NCBI GenBank assembly: GCA_025934545.1
Contig: JAICXV010000031.1
Coordinates: 1-9,885 of the forward strand
Direction: 5' to 3'
DNA length: 9,885 nucleotides
Source of the DNA: Verrucomicrobiia bacterium
GTDB lineage: Bacteria > Verrucomicrobiota > Verrucomicrobiia > Limisphaerales > Palsa-1400
This document shows, in pieces, positions 1 to 7,512 of this stretch. Every line of letters starts with the position of its first letter. The first letter of the stretch is position 1. The notes under the pieces are model-generated. The model searched no databases. It worked only from the letters and a program-made list of their open reading frames with translations, and had not been told where the DNA came from. Made by a program: the position numbers and the translations under genes.

Positions 1-1079
1 CATATGTTGCACTGGCCCATGTGATCTTCGGCGTTTAGTTCGAAGTCCGCGCCCGCCAGTGCGCCGATAACCGCGTCCCCCGTGCAGTCGGCAAACCAAC
101 GGCCATTGATTCGGATGCGCCGACCGGTGCGGATGTCTTGCGCGACGATCCCGGTGATAGTGGAATTGTTGGTGATGACTTCGTTGGCCCGGTGTTCGAG
201 AAAAATAGTCAGGTTGGTTTCGGCGCGTGCAATGCGTAGTTTCTTTTCGTCCTCGTAAATCTCACCGGTGTTTTTCGGCCCGTAATCGGCGCGATTGGTG
301 TGTTCCAGTTCCGCGACAATGTCGCCGATGCGCGGCCACGGTTCTTTGGTGCGCGCGCCCTGCAGCCAGACCCGCACTTCGGAACTATTGTTGCCACCGA
401 GCACAGGACGATCCTGAATGAGCGCGACTTTCAAACCGAGTCGCGCCGCTGCAATGCTCGCGCACGTGCCGGACATTCCGCCACCGACGACCACGAAATC
501 AAAGTTTCCGGCCACTTCAGGCTCTTTGGAAAAACCGAGAAGGTCGCGACGGAACTGCGCCATTTCTTCGCCTTTGTTCGGCGGCGTGAGTTTTTTGTCG
601 GTCGTAAAAAGAATGGCATCACAACGGCCTTCGAAGCCGGTGAGGTCGTGCAGGGCGATCTTGAGTTTGCAGTTTTTTCCAACGCTGACGGTGCCGCCAT
701 TTTGCCAATGCCATTCGGCGCCCTCGGTTCCGAAAGTTGTTTGGAGAGGTTTGCCATTAACGAGTAATTGAAACCGCCCGGGTGTTCCCGGTGCTTTCCA
801 TTGCGCAACCCAATCTTTGGTGCGAACAAAAACTTTGTATTTACCCGGTTTCGGAAACTCGATCGTAGTAGAAGCGTCAGCAACCGGATGGCCCAGCCCA
901 TGTGCTAATAAATATGGCGAGCCCATCTGATCCATGAACTGCGGATCGACGACCCACCCGCCCAGGTTCGGCATCGACTCCGCTTCGATAAGAACAGACG
1001 TATCGCGGAGCGACGCAAAGGCTGAGAGCGATGCGCTGAGGAAAAAGGTAATTATGAACCGAAACGGCATGCTTTCCAT
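1..1079 (-). CDS. Secreted FAD-dependent oxidoreductase with N-terminal beta-rich domain (C-terminus beyond window)
   Basis: I translated the minus strand by hand: it is open from an ATG at 1079 to the window edge (359 codons), so the 3' end is missing. Residues 1-23 form a signal peptide (basic start, hydrophobic core, SLSAFA before the likely cleavage site). If the second ATG at 1070 is used the peptide is three residues shorter and slightly more typical; neither start has a clear ribosome site. Residues about 28-170 look like a beta-sandwich ligand-binding domain (VLIEAESM, then PGKYKVFVRTKDW). A Rossmann FAD-binding motif follows at about 194-204 (FVVVGGGMSGT), then VLGGNNSSEVR, and a second FAD contact at about 330-339 (ADCTGDAVIG). 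This pattern fits the FAD_oxidored family (PF12831-like), often found in polysaccharide-degrading bacteria. The substrate cannot be told from sequence. It diverges from folC. The class is well supported; a carbohydrate role is inference. Confidence 0.9.
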   Translation of the reverse strand, partial: MESMPFRFIITFFLSASLSAFASLRDTSVLIEAESMPNLGGWVVDPQFMDQMGSPYLLAHGLGHPVADASTTIEFPKPGKYKVFVRTKDWVAQWKAPGTPGRFQLLVNGKPLQTTFGTEGAEWHWQNGGTVSVGKNCKLKIALHDLTGFEGRCDAILFTTDKKLTPPNKGEEMAQFRRDLLGFSKEPEVAGNFDFVVVGGGMSGTCASIAAARLGLKVALIQDRPVLGGNNSSEVRVWLQGARTKEPWPRIGDIVAELEHTNRADYGPKNTGEIYEDEKKLRIARAETNLTIFLEHRANEVITNNSTITGIVAQDIRTGRRIRINGRWFADCTGDAVIGALAGADFELNAEDHMGQCNI

Positions 1080-1134
1080 AAAGTAAAACCGACTAAAGCA
1101 ATGTAAGCAGTAAAAAAATCGCCATGGTGAAAAT

Positions 1135-1163
1135 TTGATTTACGCCAACAATCTTGTTATCAA
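1135..1163 (+). promoter_or_regulatory. Candidate sigma70-type promoter for folC
   Basis: TTGATT (1135-1140) and TATCAA (1158-1163) are separated by 17 bases, each matching the consensus at four of six positions. They lie in the 173-base divergent spacer about 90 bases before the chosen folC start. This is only a motif match; Verrucomicrobial promoters are poorly characterised. Confidence 0.25.
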
Positions 1164-1252
1164 TTCCCGACAGGTCCCACGACTTGTTTAAGAAATATGT
1201 CTCGTCCTCCCAAAGTTCAATTCGAAGCGATTTTTGTCGGACTCGTCGTCTA

Positions 1253-2518
1253 ATGACTTATAGCGACGCAATCCAGTATTTGTATTCGTTCCGTCGCTTC
1301 GGTGCAAAGTTCGGGCTTGAAACCACGCTCACGCTTGCCGGTCTATTTGGCAATCCACAGCGCAAACTCAGATTCATCCACGTCGCCGGCACAAACGGCA
1401 AAGGCTCCACGTGCGCGATGCTCGAATCGATTTATCGCGCGACCGGATTGAAAGTCGGCCTGTTCACCTCGCCGCATCTCGTCTCCTTCCGGGAACGAAT
1501 TCAGATCAATCGCGAGATGATCCGCGAAAATGAAGTCGCCGTTCTGGTCGAGGATCTCCAATTCCAAATCAAAAATCTCAAAACGCACCCGACCTTTTTC
1601 GAAGTCGTTACCGTCATAGCGCTGCGCTATTTCGCTGCCAAACAGTGCGATCTTGTTATTTGGGAAACCGGACTCGGCGGACGCCTCGACGCAACCAACA
1701 TCGTCATACCGCTGGCGAGCGTTATCACCAACGTGCAGATGGACCACCAGCAATGGCTTGGAAACACCATCGTCGACATCGCTCGCGAAAAGGCCGGCAT
1801 CATCAAAACGGGCGTGCCTTGTTTTTCTGCTGCTGAAGATGAGCAAGCCTTGCAAACGATTGCTAAAGTCGCCGCGCAGCAAAATGCCGCGTTTTGGACG
1901 GTGGCTCGGTCGGATGCTGAAGAAATGCGCAACTTCGAAATCCCTCTCTGCGGCGATCATCAGCTGTTGAATGCCGCGCTGGCCGTCGCTGTTGTGCGGC
2001 TCCTGGGAAATCAAATTTCCGTTCCACAGCAAGCCATTCGCACCGGTTTGAAGGACGTTCAATGGCCTGGCCGTTTCCAAATCATCCAGCGCGGTCCTCA
2101 AACCATCGTCCTCGACGGCGCCCACAATCCGGCCGGAGCACAAAGTCTCGCCGCTGAACTCCAGCGTCGCTTTCCCGACCAACAAATCACGCTCGTCCTT
2201 GCGACGATGCAGGACAAAGATTTCAAGTCGATTTGCAAAACGCTCGTGCCCCTTGCGAAAGAAGTGCTGGTGACTCGCGCTGGAAGTGATCGTGCCGCCG
2301 ACACCGCCGACCTTCGCAAGTGCTGTCAGGACGTTTCGCGTGAAGCCCGTGTCGAAACTTTCGGCTCATTGTCTGACGCTTTGCGAGCCGCACAATCCAA
2401 TCCCCTCGTTGTCGTCACGGGTTCATTGCATTTAATCGGCGAAGCCATCGAATTGCTCGGTCTCAGCGATTCGCCCTCGGAACGCGAGTTGAACGAATAC
2501 ATGCCGGCCAAGAAATGA
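1253..2518 (+). CDS. folC: Bifunctional dihydrofolate synthase / folylpolyglutamate synthase
   Basis: FolC adds glutamate to dihydropteroate and then extends the polyglutamate tail of reduced folates in the cytoplasm, using ATP. The 421-residue protein has the usual family length. Visible motifs are the P-loop HVAGTNGKGST (about 43-53), FTSPHL (71-76), ETGLGGRLDATN (128-139), the Mg-site region ITNVQMDH ending at His165, EKAGIIK (179-185), and the C-terminal-domain motif LDGAHNPAG. I chose ATG 1253 because MTYSDAIQYL is the normal FolC beginning; the frame stays open upstream to a TTG at 1154, but those 33 residues do not resemble FolC. No Shine-Dalgarno site precedes it. The last four bases overlap the following HAD gene (ATGA), which implies translational coupling. 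folB, another folate gene, lies about 5 kb downstream. Confidence 0.96.
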   Translation: MTYSDAIQYLYSFRRFGAKFGLETTLTLAGLFGNPQRKLRFIHVAGTNGKGSTCAMLESIYRATGLKVGLFTSPHLVSFRERIQINREMIRENEVAVLVEDLQFQIKNLKTHPTFFEVVTVIALRYFAAKQCDLVIWETGLGGRLDATNIVIPLASVITNVQMDHQQWLGNTIVDIAREKAGIIKTGVPCFSAAEDEQALQTIAKVAAQQNAAFWTVARSDAEEMRNFEIPLCGDHQLLNAALAVAVVRLLGNQISVPQQAIRTGLKDVQWPGRFQIIQRGPQTIVLDGAHNPAGAQSLAAELQRRFPDQQITLVLATMQDKDFKSICKTLVPLAKEVLVTRAGSDRAADTADLRKCCQDVSREARVETFGSLSDALRAAQSNPLVVVTGSLHLIGEAIELLGLSDSPSERELNEYMPAKK

Positions 2519-3177
2519 GCCTCGGCGAAAACATCAAAGCCGTGACGTTCGACGTTGGTGGCACATTGATCGAACCATGGCTTTCCGTTGGGCATGTCTA
2601 TTCCAAAGTTGCCGCGCGGCACGGTTTCAATATTCCACCCGAACTGCTCAACGAACGTTTCGCAGCCGCGTGGAAAGCCAAACAGAATTTCGGTCACAGC
2701 ATGCGCGACTGGTCGGATCTGGTTGACGCGACATTTGGAAAATTGATCTTGAAACCTCCGAGTCAGACCTTTTTTCCAGAACTCTACGAAGAATTCGCCG
2801 TTCAAAGATCATGGAAAGTTTTCGACGACGTAATGCCGTGTCTAGCGGAACTGCAGCAAAGGAAAGTACGGCTCGCCGTCATTTCCAATTGGGACGAACG
2901 GTTGCGACCGTTGCTGGAAAATCTGAATCTCTCGCAATTTTTCGAAACAATCGTGGTCTCGATAGAAGTCGGCGCGCCCAAGCCCAGCGCAACGATCTTT
3001 AACGTCGCCGCCGGAAAACTTCAGTTGAACCCAAACGAAATCCTGCACATCGGAGACAGTCCGCGGGAGGATGTCGATGGAGCGCGTGGTGCTGGATTCG
3101 GCGCAAGGCTAATCGCGAGAGGAAAACGAGCGATTGAAAATGAACAGATTTCGTCGCTGCTCGAGCTGGTCAATTAG
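2515..3177 (+). CDS. HAD-superfamily hydrolase (HAD-IA type)
   Basis: A 220-residue cytoplasmic enzyme that probably hydrolyses a small phosphorylated metabolite. Motif I is TFDVGGTL with nucleophile Asp13, but the usual Asp two residues later is Gly15. Motif II is AVISNWD (Ser124), motif III is GAPKPS (Lys156), and motif IV is HIGDSPREDVDGA (Asp181, Asp186). A helical cap lies between motifs I and II (about 25-100). The GDSxxxD motif and length place it with the HAD-IA group, near REG-2/HDHD3-like proteins, several of which lack the second Asp. It starts inside the folC stop codon (ATGA overlap), so it is the second gene of a folC operon. A folate-related substrate is possible but nothing in the protein shows it. 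It ends head-on with the zinc-ribbon gene, sharing stop-codon bases. Confidence 0.9.
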   Translation: MSLGENIKAVTFDVGGTLIEPWLSVGHVYSKVAARHGFNIPPELLNERFAAAWKAKQNFGHSMRDWSDLVDATFGKLILKPPSQTFFPELYEEFAVQRSWKVFDDVMPCLAELQQRKVRLAVISNWDERLRPLLENLNLSQFFETIVVSIEVGAPKPSATIFNVAAGKLQLNPNEILHIGDSPREDVDGARGAGFGARLIARGKRAIENEQISSLLELVN

Positions 3178-3401
3178 TGCGAATGTGCCTTGCCGGTGCC
3201 GCACATACCGCACGAACTCGGCTTGCCCGTGCACGACGGCGCAGCCGCTTCGCTGGCGACGCTCGATGTGAACACTGAAAGTTTCTTGGAAAGCTTTTTC
3301 GAACCGCATTTAGGGCAGGGCGTACCTTCCCATTTGCTCGAGCGCACGAGGATTTCGCTGTCCACACCGCATTTATCGCAATGAAACTCGTAGATAGGCA
3401 T
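3174..3401 (-). CDS. FmdB-family zinc-ribbon protein
   Basis: This 75-residue protein begins MPIYEFHCDKCG, the hallmark of the FmdB/CxxC_CxxC_SSSS regulatory-protein family. Cys8/Cys11 and Cys29/Cys32 (CPKCG) make a four-cysteine zinc ribbon, followed by the family's Ser/Lys-rich linker (SKKLSVFTSS). The tail adds Cys57, Cys64, Cys67, His73 and His75 (SCGMCGTGKAHSH), which may bind a second metal. The family name comes from a putative regulator of a formamidase operon, but the general function is not settled. It is transcribed opposite to all neighbours. Its TAA stop (3174-3176) overlaps the TAG of the HAD gene (3175-3177). Its start faces the MlaE-like gene across about 115 bases. No Shine-Dalgarno site is visible. 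Confidence 0.93.
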   Translation of the reverse strand: MPIYEFHCDKCGVDSEILVRSSKWEGTPCPKCGSKKLSKKLSVFTSSVASEAAAPSCTGKPSSCGMCGTGKAHSH

Positions 3402-3516
3402 ATGTCGAAAGTCTGGACCATATTAACGCATCTCCTGCGGTGTGCGAGCCAAAATGCGTTTCTGTCAGGCGAATGCCGCTTGCTCACGCGCGCGGCTCTG
3501 TTGCAACATCACCGCG

Positions 3517-4365
3517 ATGAGCCAAACGCCTTCAGCCGATCTTCCGGCAGCGCCGGGCTTTCGTTTCTCGCCTGGCGCTATGGTCGACTTCGCCGGGCGC
3601 AAACTGCTTAATCTCTTCCGCACCGTTCACGGTCTCGTTGCATTTCTGCTCATCACCCTCGTCGTGACGACCGTCAAATTCAACCGCGCGCGTAGCGTGA
3701 TTCATCCAATGATTCGCGCGCAAATCGCCAAGGCTGGATTGGGAATTTTTGCGATGGTCAGTTTCATCGGGTTCGCTCTCGGCCTGGTGATCGTCGGTCA
3801 AACCGTTTTCCTGATGACGCGGTTTGGCGCGGAAAATTACATCGGCACTGTCATGGACACCGTTGTCGTGCGCGAACTGGGCCCGTTGCTCGCGGCTTTA
3901 CTGGTGCTGGCCAGATCAGGCACCGCGAACGTCATCGAACTCGGCACCGCGCGTTCCCAAAACGAAGTTGAAGCGCTCGAAGCCCTTGCCATCGATCCGA
4001 TTCATTTTCTGGTTGTGCCGCGCCTCATTGGCCTGGCGTTTTCGGTTTTTGCGCTCACCATTTACCTCATCGTCATCGCTTTGTTCAGCGGCTATCTGTT
4101 TGCTTTCCTCGAAGACGTCGCGCTCAAACCCTGGGACTATATTCAACAACTGGCCGGCGGACTAATCTGGCAGGACTTCGTTTTGCTCGCGCTCAAAACA
4201 ATCTGGTTCGGAATTCTCATTGCCGTCGTGACGTCCTACGAAGGCCTCGCCCAACCGTTACATTTGGAAGATGTCTCGCATGCGACGACGGTTGCCGTGG
4301 CCAAATGCGTCATCGCCGTCGTCCTGCTCGATGCGCTGTTCATTATCATTTACCTCGTCATCTGA
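3517..4365 (+). CDS. mlaE: MlaE-family ABC transporter permease (lipid transport)
   Basis: A 282-residue inner-membrane permease of the MlaE/YrbE family, which pairs with an MlaF ATPase and an MCE protein to move phospholipids between the membranes. The diagnostic central stretch is present: VRELGPLLAALLVLARSG, then ELGTARSQNEVEALEALAIDP and VVPRLIGL (about residues 116-175). Hydrophobic segments lie at about 38-52, 74-98, 118-135, 170-200 and 255-282. The family's EQIDAL motif reads NEVEAL here. I chose ATG 3517; an in-frame GTG at 3442 would add 25 residues lacking family character. The stop overlaps the next ATG by one base (TGATG), so it is coupled to the ATPase gene. The gene order E-F-D differs from E. 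coli F-E-D. The symbol is by homology only. Confidence 0.92.
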   Translation: MSQTPSADLPAAPGFRFSPGAMVDFAGRKLLNLFRTVHGLVAFLLITLVVTTVKFNRARSVIHPMIRAQIAKAGLGIFAMVSFIGFALGLVIVGQTVFLMTRFGAENYIGTVMDTVVVRELGPLLAALLVLARSGTANVIELGTARSQNEVEALEALAIDPIHFLVVPRLIGLAFSVFALTIYLIVIALFSGYLFAFLEDVALKPWDYIQQLAGGLIWQDFVLLALKTIWFGILIAVVTSYEGLAQPLHLEDVSHATTVAVAKCVIAVVLLDALFIIIYLVI

Positions 4366-5108
4366 TGCCGACCCAAGCGCCATTGATCGAAATGCAGCAT
4401 GCCGACATCGTTTCGGCAAACACGGGCGTTGTCATGGTCCGCGAAGTTGATTGGCAGATTGGAGCAGGGGAGTTCTGGATCGTTGGCGGCCCTTATGGTT
4501 CCGGCAAAACTGATTTGCTTTCGACCGCTGCCGCCATCCAACGCGCGGCGGCCGGTCACGTATGTCTTTTTGGCGCCGATGTCGCGGAGGCTCCCGAACC
4601 GGAAATCGCGCGTTTGCGTCGGCGCATCGGTTTGGTTTTCAAATTTGGTGGGCGCATGTTCGCCAATTTTACCGTGCAGGAAAACGTCGCCTTGCCACTG
4701 CGCTATCATGAAAATCTCGGACCGGTCGAAGCCGCCGCCCGAACTGAAAGCCTGCTGCAAATGGCCGGGCTCACTTCAGTGGCAAAGAAAATCGCCGGCA
4801 CCCTCGCGCCGCATTTGCGCATCCGAATCGGTTTGGCCCGCGCGTTAGCGTTGGACCCCGAAGTCCTTTTCCTCGATGAGCCGCTGGCGGGTGTCGACAT
4901 CCACGCGCATCGTTGGATGCTCGACTTTTTTAAAACCCGCAAAGCCGCGGGCAAGCCGCAAACCATCGTGGTTGGAACAAACAACTTCGAGCCTTGGCTC
5001 GAACTCGGCACCCGCTTCGGCGTTTTAAAGCACAACCGCTGGCTTGCGTTTGCTGGGCGCGAGGAATTAAAAGATGCAATGCTCGAAACCACCGCAACCG
5101 AGTTCTGA
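4365..5108 (+). CDS. mlaF: MlaF-like ABC transporter ATPase with degenerate Q-loop, signature and H-loop
   Basis: A 247-residue ABC-type nucleotide-binding protein, the predicted energy module of the MlaE/MlaD complex. Walker A is GPYGSGKT (42-49), Walker B is VLFLDEP (167-173, catalytic Glu172) and the D-loop is AGVD (175-178). FTVQENVALPL (102-112) is typical of MlaF. Three usual catalytic elements are altered. The Q-loop position after RRIGLVF is Lys93 instead of Gln. The LSGGQ/LSGGM signature region reads TLAPHLRIRIGLARAL (146-161), with no Ser-Gly-Gly. The switch His of the usual VTHD reads GTNN (Asn206). The reading frame is intact, so these are substitutions, not a frameshift. I chose ATG 4365, overlapping the permease stop, because the 20 residues upstream in frame are permease gene read in another frame. 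Activity may be reduced or differently regulated. Confidence 0.9.
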   Translation: MPTQAPLIEMQHADIVSANTGVVMVREVDWQIGAGEFWIVGGPYGSGKTDLLSTAAAIQRAAAGHVCLFGADVAEAPEPEIARLRRRIGLVFKFGGRMFANFTVQENVALPLRYHENLGPVEAAARTESLLQMAGLTSVAKKIAGTLAPHLRIRIGLARALALDPEVLFLDEPLAGVDIHAHRWMLDFFKTRKAAGKPQTIVVGTNNFEPWLELGTRFGVLKHNRWLAFAGREELKDAMLETTATEF

Positions 5109-5111
5109 CGC

Positions 5112-6353
5112 ATGCCCCTCCAGGATTTAACACCACAATTGCGCACGCGCTTGAGCCGGATCGAACGCGCTGTCGGTTGGTTCATCACCATCGCCGTCGT
5201 CGCCTTGCTCGCGGCGCTTGGTTATTACATCTACCACCGCGCGGAGGTGAAGGGTTGGTTTTTGACCAAGGTGAACTATCGCACGTCCCTCAACAACGCG
5301 GCCGGCCTGAAGGTCGGCGATCCCGTGAAGTTAATGGGCTTCAACGTCGGCGAAATTACCCGGATCGAAGCAAACGACCCAAGCGATTGGTATGGCGTCA
5401 CCATCGATTTTCGCGTCAAAGCAGATTACTACGGCTATATCTGGCTCGATTCCAAAGTGCGCGTCGCCCCTTCTGATTTTTTGGGCAATCGGTCCATCGA
5501 AATCGTCAAGGGCAAGTTCATGCAAGCCACCGCCCGCACCACCAAAGATAAACAGGTTCTTGTCCTGAACTCCGATTTGACACGAAACAAATTCAAAGAA
5601 TTGCGCGATGCCCTCAGCATGCAATGGACCAACAAAACCTTTAAGGATTTTAGGGCCGAAGTCAGAACGAACAGCTCATTAATCGGAGAATTCCTTCTCC
5701 ACAAGATAAGCTTCGAGGCATCGAATGAACTGGACACATTGATCAAACAAAATCCGCAGGTCTATTACACTAACCTCGCCAACGCGACGAACTACTGGCT
5801 CGAACCCATCGAATCACCCGCGTTGACCGAACGTTTGGAAACGGTCGTCACAGCCCTGGAAGGCGCTCTGCCGAACGTCCTTAACCTCACCAACGAACTC
5901 ACTCGCGTTTTGACCAATACTGGCAATGCAGTCGAACGATTGGATAAAACCGTCGCCGATGCCCATCCGCTCATCACCAACCTCACCGCCATCAGCTATA
6001 ACCTCAAAGACCCCAACGGCTCCTTGGGCACCTGGCTTTTAGGAACCGACATGCACGAGCGTTTGTTCACGACACTGACCAACGCCGAAGCAACTCTGAC
6101 CGTCGCCCGTTCGACGTTGGACCATACCGACACCAAACTCGTTGCGCTTGCGGACGACCTCGAGAAATCGCTCATCAACCTCGCGAATCTGACGAGTAAC
6201 TTGAACTCACAAGTTCGAACCAATGGCAATCTGGTCAGCAACATCGACAAGGCGATCACCGACACCGACGACCTCGTTCAAGGCTTAAAACACCATTGGC
6301 TACTGCGCTCGGCGTTCAAGAAGAAACCTGCCAAAGACGAAAAACCCAAGTAG
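5112..6353 (+). CDS. MlaD/MCE-domain lipid-transport protein with long helical tail
   Basis: A 413-residue protein anchored by one transmembrane helix (about 22-41, WFITIAVVALLAALGYYIY) with the rest in the periplasm. An MCE domain follows (about 52-135), including NNAAGLKVGDPVKLMGF and VGEITRIE, then SDFLGNRSIEIVKG. MCE domains form hexameric rings that carry lipids through a central pore. The remaining 280 or so residues are rich in Asn, Thr and Leu with repeated LTN-type segments and predicted long helices, as in the longer Mce proteins rather than 183-residue E. coli MlaD; they could form a hollow needle or bundle reaching across the periplasm. The C-terminus is basic (HWLLRSAFKKK, then KPAKDEKPK). 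It starts three bases after the ATPase stop and is followed after nine bases by the HAD-Nudix gene. No MlaC or MlaB gene is adjacent. Confidence 0.93.
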   Translation: MPLQDLTPQLRTRLSRIERAVGWFITIAVVALLAALGYYIYHRAEVKGWFLTKVNYRTSLNNAAGLKVGDPVKLMGFNVGEITRIEANDPSDWYGVTIDFRVKADYYGYIWLDSKVRVAPSDFLGNRSIEIVKGKFMQATARTTKDKQVLVLNSDLTRNKFKELRDALSMQWTNKTFKDFRAEVRTNSSLIGEFLLHKISFEASNELDTLIKQNPQVYYTNLANATNYWLEPIESPALTERLETVVTALEGALPNVLNLTNELTRVLTNTGNAVERLDKTVADAHPLITNLTAISYNLKDPNGSLGTWLLGTDMHERLFTTLTNAEATLTVARSTLDHTDTKLVALADDLEKSLINLANLTSNLNSQVRTNGNLVSNIDKAITDTDDLVQGLKHHWLLRSAFKKKPAKDEKPK

Positions 6354-6362
6354 CGTAGCTTT

Positions 6363-7442
6363 GTGATTCGTAACATTATTTTCGATTGGTCGGGAACGCT
6401 CGTGGACGATTTGCCGGTGGTCCTGAAAGCCACCAATCACGTCCTCGAACAATGCGGCGTCGAAACGATGTCGCGCGACAAATTCCGTCAGGAATTTTGT
6501 TTGCCCTTCAAACATTTCTACGACCGTTTCGTGCCCGACGTTCCGATGGCGCAGCTCGAGAAAACTTTTCATGGTTTCTTCGATACCATCCAGCACGACA
6601 TCGAACCCTTGACGCACGCTCGTGAGTTCCTCGAATTTTGCCGGAAGCACAAGATCAAGACCTTCATCCTGAGCACCGTCCAGCCGGCCTATTTCAAGAC
6701 GCAGGCCGACGTCGCGGATTTCGCGCAGTTCGTCGACAAACCGTATCTCGGCGTCTGGGACAAGCGCGCCGTCATTCGCAAAATTCTCGACGAAAACCAG
6801 CTCGCGGCCAACGAAACGCTTTTTATCGGCGACATGCAACACGACATCGACACCGCCAAATATGGCGGCGTCCATTCCTGTGGCGTGTTGACTGGATACA
6901 ATCGCCTCGAACAACTCCGCGCCAGCGAACCTGATGTCATCGTCGAGCATCTCGGCGAACTCCAACAGATTCTTGACCAGAACCAATTCGAACTGCGCCA
7001 TCGCAAGCATGGGATTGAAACCGACCCCATCGCTCATCCCATTTGCACCGTGGGCGCGGCCATCTTTGATCGCGAAGGCAAAGTCCTCATGATCCGCACC
7101 CAAAAGTGGTCGAACCTCTGGGGCATTCCCGGTGGAAAAATTAAATTTGGCGAACCATCACCCGACGCGCTAAAACGCGAAATCAAGGAAGAGACCAACC
7201 TCGACGTTCGCGACATCGAATTCGTGATTGTCCAGGATTGCATCCATTCCAAAGAGTTCTATCGCGAAGCCCACTTTGTCCTATTGAACTACCTGTGTCG
7301 CGTCGAGGGCCCTTGCGACGTCACGCTCAACGAAGAGGCTGAAGAATTTAAGTGGGTTACGATGGACGAAGCGCTGAAGATGGAACTCAACCAACCCACG
7401 CGCATCCTTCTCGAAGCCATCAAAACAAAATCTATCTCGTAG
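6363..7442 (+). CDS. HAD phosphatase-like / Nudix hydrolase fusion protein
   Basis: A 359-residue cytoplasmic protein with two enzyme domains in one frame. The N-terminal HAD domain (about 1-205) has IIFDWSGTLVDD (nucleophile Asp8; Ser10 where the second Asp usually is), FILSTV (Ser104/Thr105), Lys134 or Lys140 as the motif III candidate, and FIGDMQHDIDTAK (Asp157, Asp161). It resembles phosphoglycolate phosphatase-like HADs. The C-terminal Nudix domain (about 226-355) carries the box from Gly258 to Leu280, with Glu264, REIKEE at 272-277, and Asn279 replacing the usual Gly; LWGIPGGK precedes it. Nudix enzymes cleave nucleoside diphosphates linked to another moiety. The fusion suggests successive steps on one substrate, such as pyrophosphohydrolysis and then dephosphorylation; this is inference. 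The GTG start at 6363 lies nine bases after the mlaD-like stop, so it is probably the last gene of that operon. Confidence 0.9.
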   Translation: MIRNIIFDWSGTLVDDLPVVLKATNHVLEQCGVETMSRDKFRQEFCLPFKHFYDRFVPDVPMAQLEKTFHGFFDTIQHDIEPLTHAREFLEFCRKHKIKTFILSTVQPAYFKTQADVADFAQFVDKPYLGVWDKRAVIRKILDENQLAANETLFIGDMQHDIDTAKYGGVHSCGVLTGYNRLEQLRASEPDVIVEHLGELQQILDQNQFELRHRKHGIETDPIAHPICTVGAAIFDREGKVLMIRTQKWSNLWGIPGGKIKFGEPSPDALKREIKEETNLDVRDIEFVIVQDCIHSKEFYREAHFVLLNYLCRVEGPCDVTLNEEAEEFKWVTMDEALKMELNQPTRILLEAIKTKSIS

Positions 7443-7512
7443 CAGCCGACGTGAGGAGGCTCTAATTTCAGGTAACAGTGGGGCCATAAAGTGATGGTTA
7501 TTACCTCTCATT

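Noticed and set aside
431..901. 156-codon minus-strand frame and overlapping plus-strand frames at 227-771
   Set aside because: They are out of frame with the FAD oxidoreductase, whose frame is open across the whole segment with a signal peptide and FAD motifs.
1095..1127. Ten-codon hydrophobic leader peptide on the minus strand before the FAD gene
   Set aside because: It is too short to separate from chance, has no ribosome site, and no attenuator hairpin follows.
1154..1252. TTG start at 1154 for folC
   Set aside because: The 33 extra residues do not resemble any FolC N-terminus, while the ATG at 1253 gives the family-typical beginning and length.
1343..2185. 280-codon open frame on the minus strand opposite folC
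   Set aside because: It lies wholly inside a clear folC gene. Its product has no recognisable motif, and long antisense frames are expected from this codon usage.
6300..7103. 267-codon open frame on the minus strand opposite the HAD-Nudix gene
   Set aside because: The plus strand encodes two motif-complete domains; the antisense product is a composition artefact.
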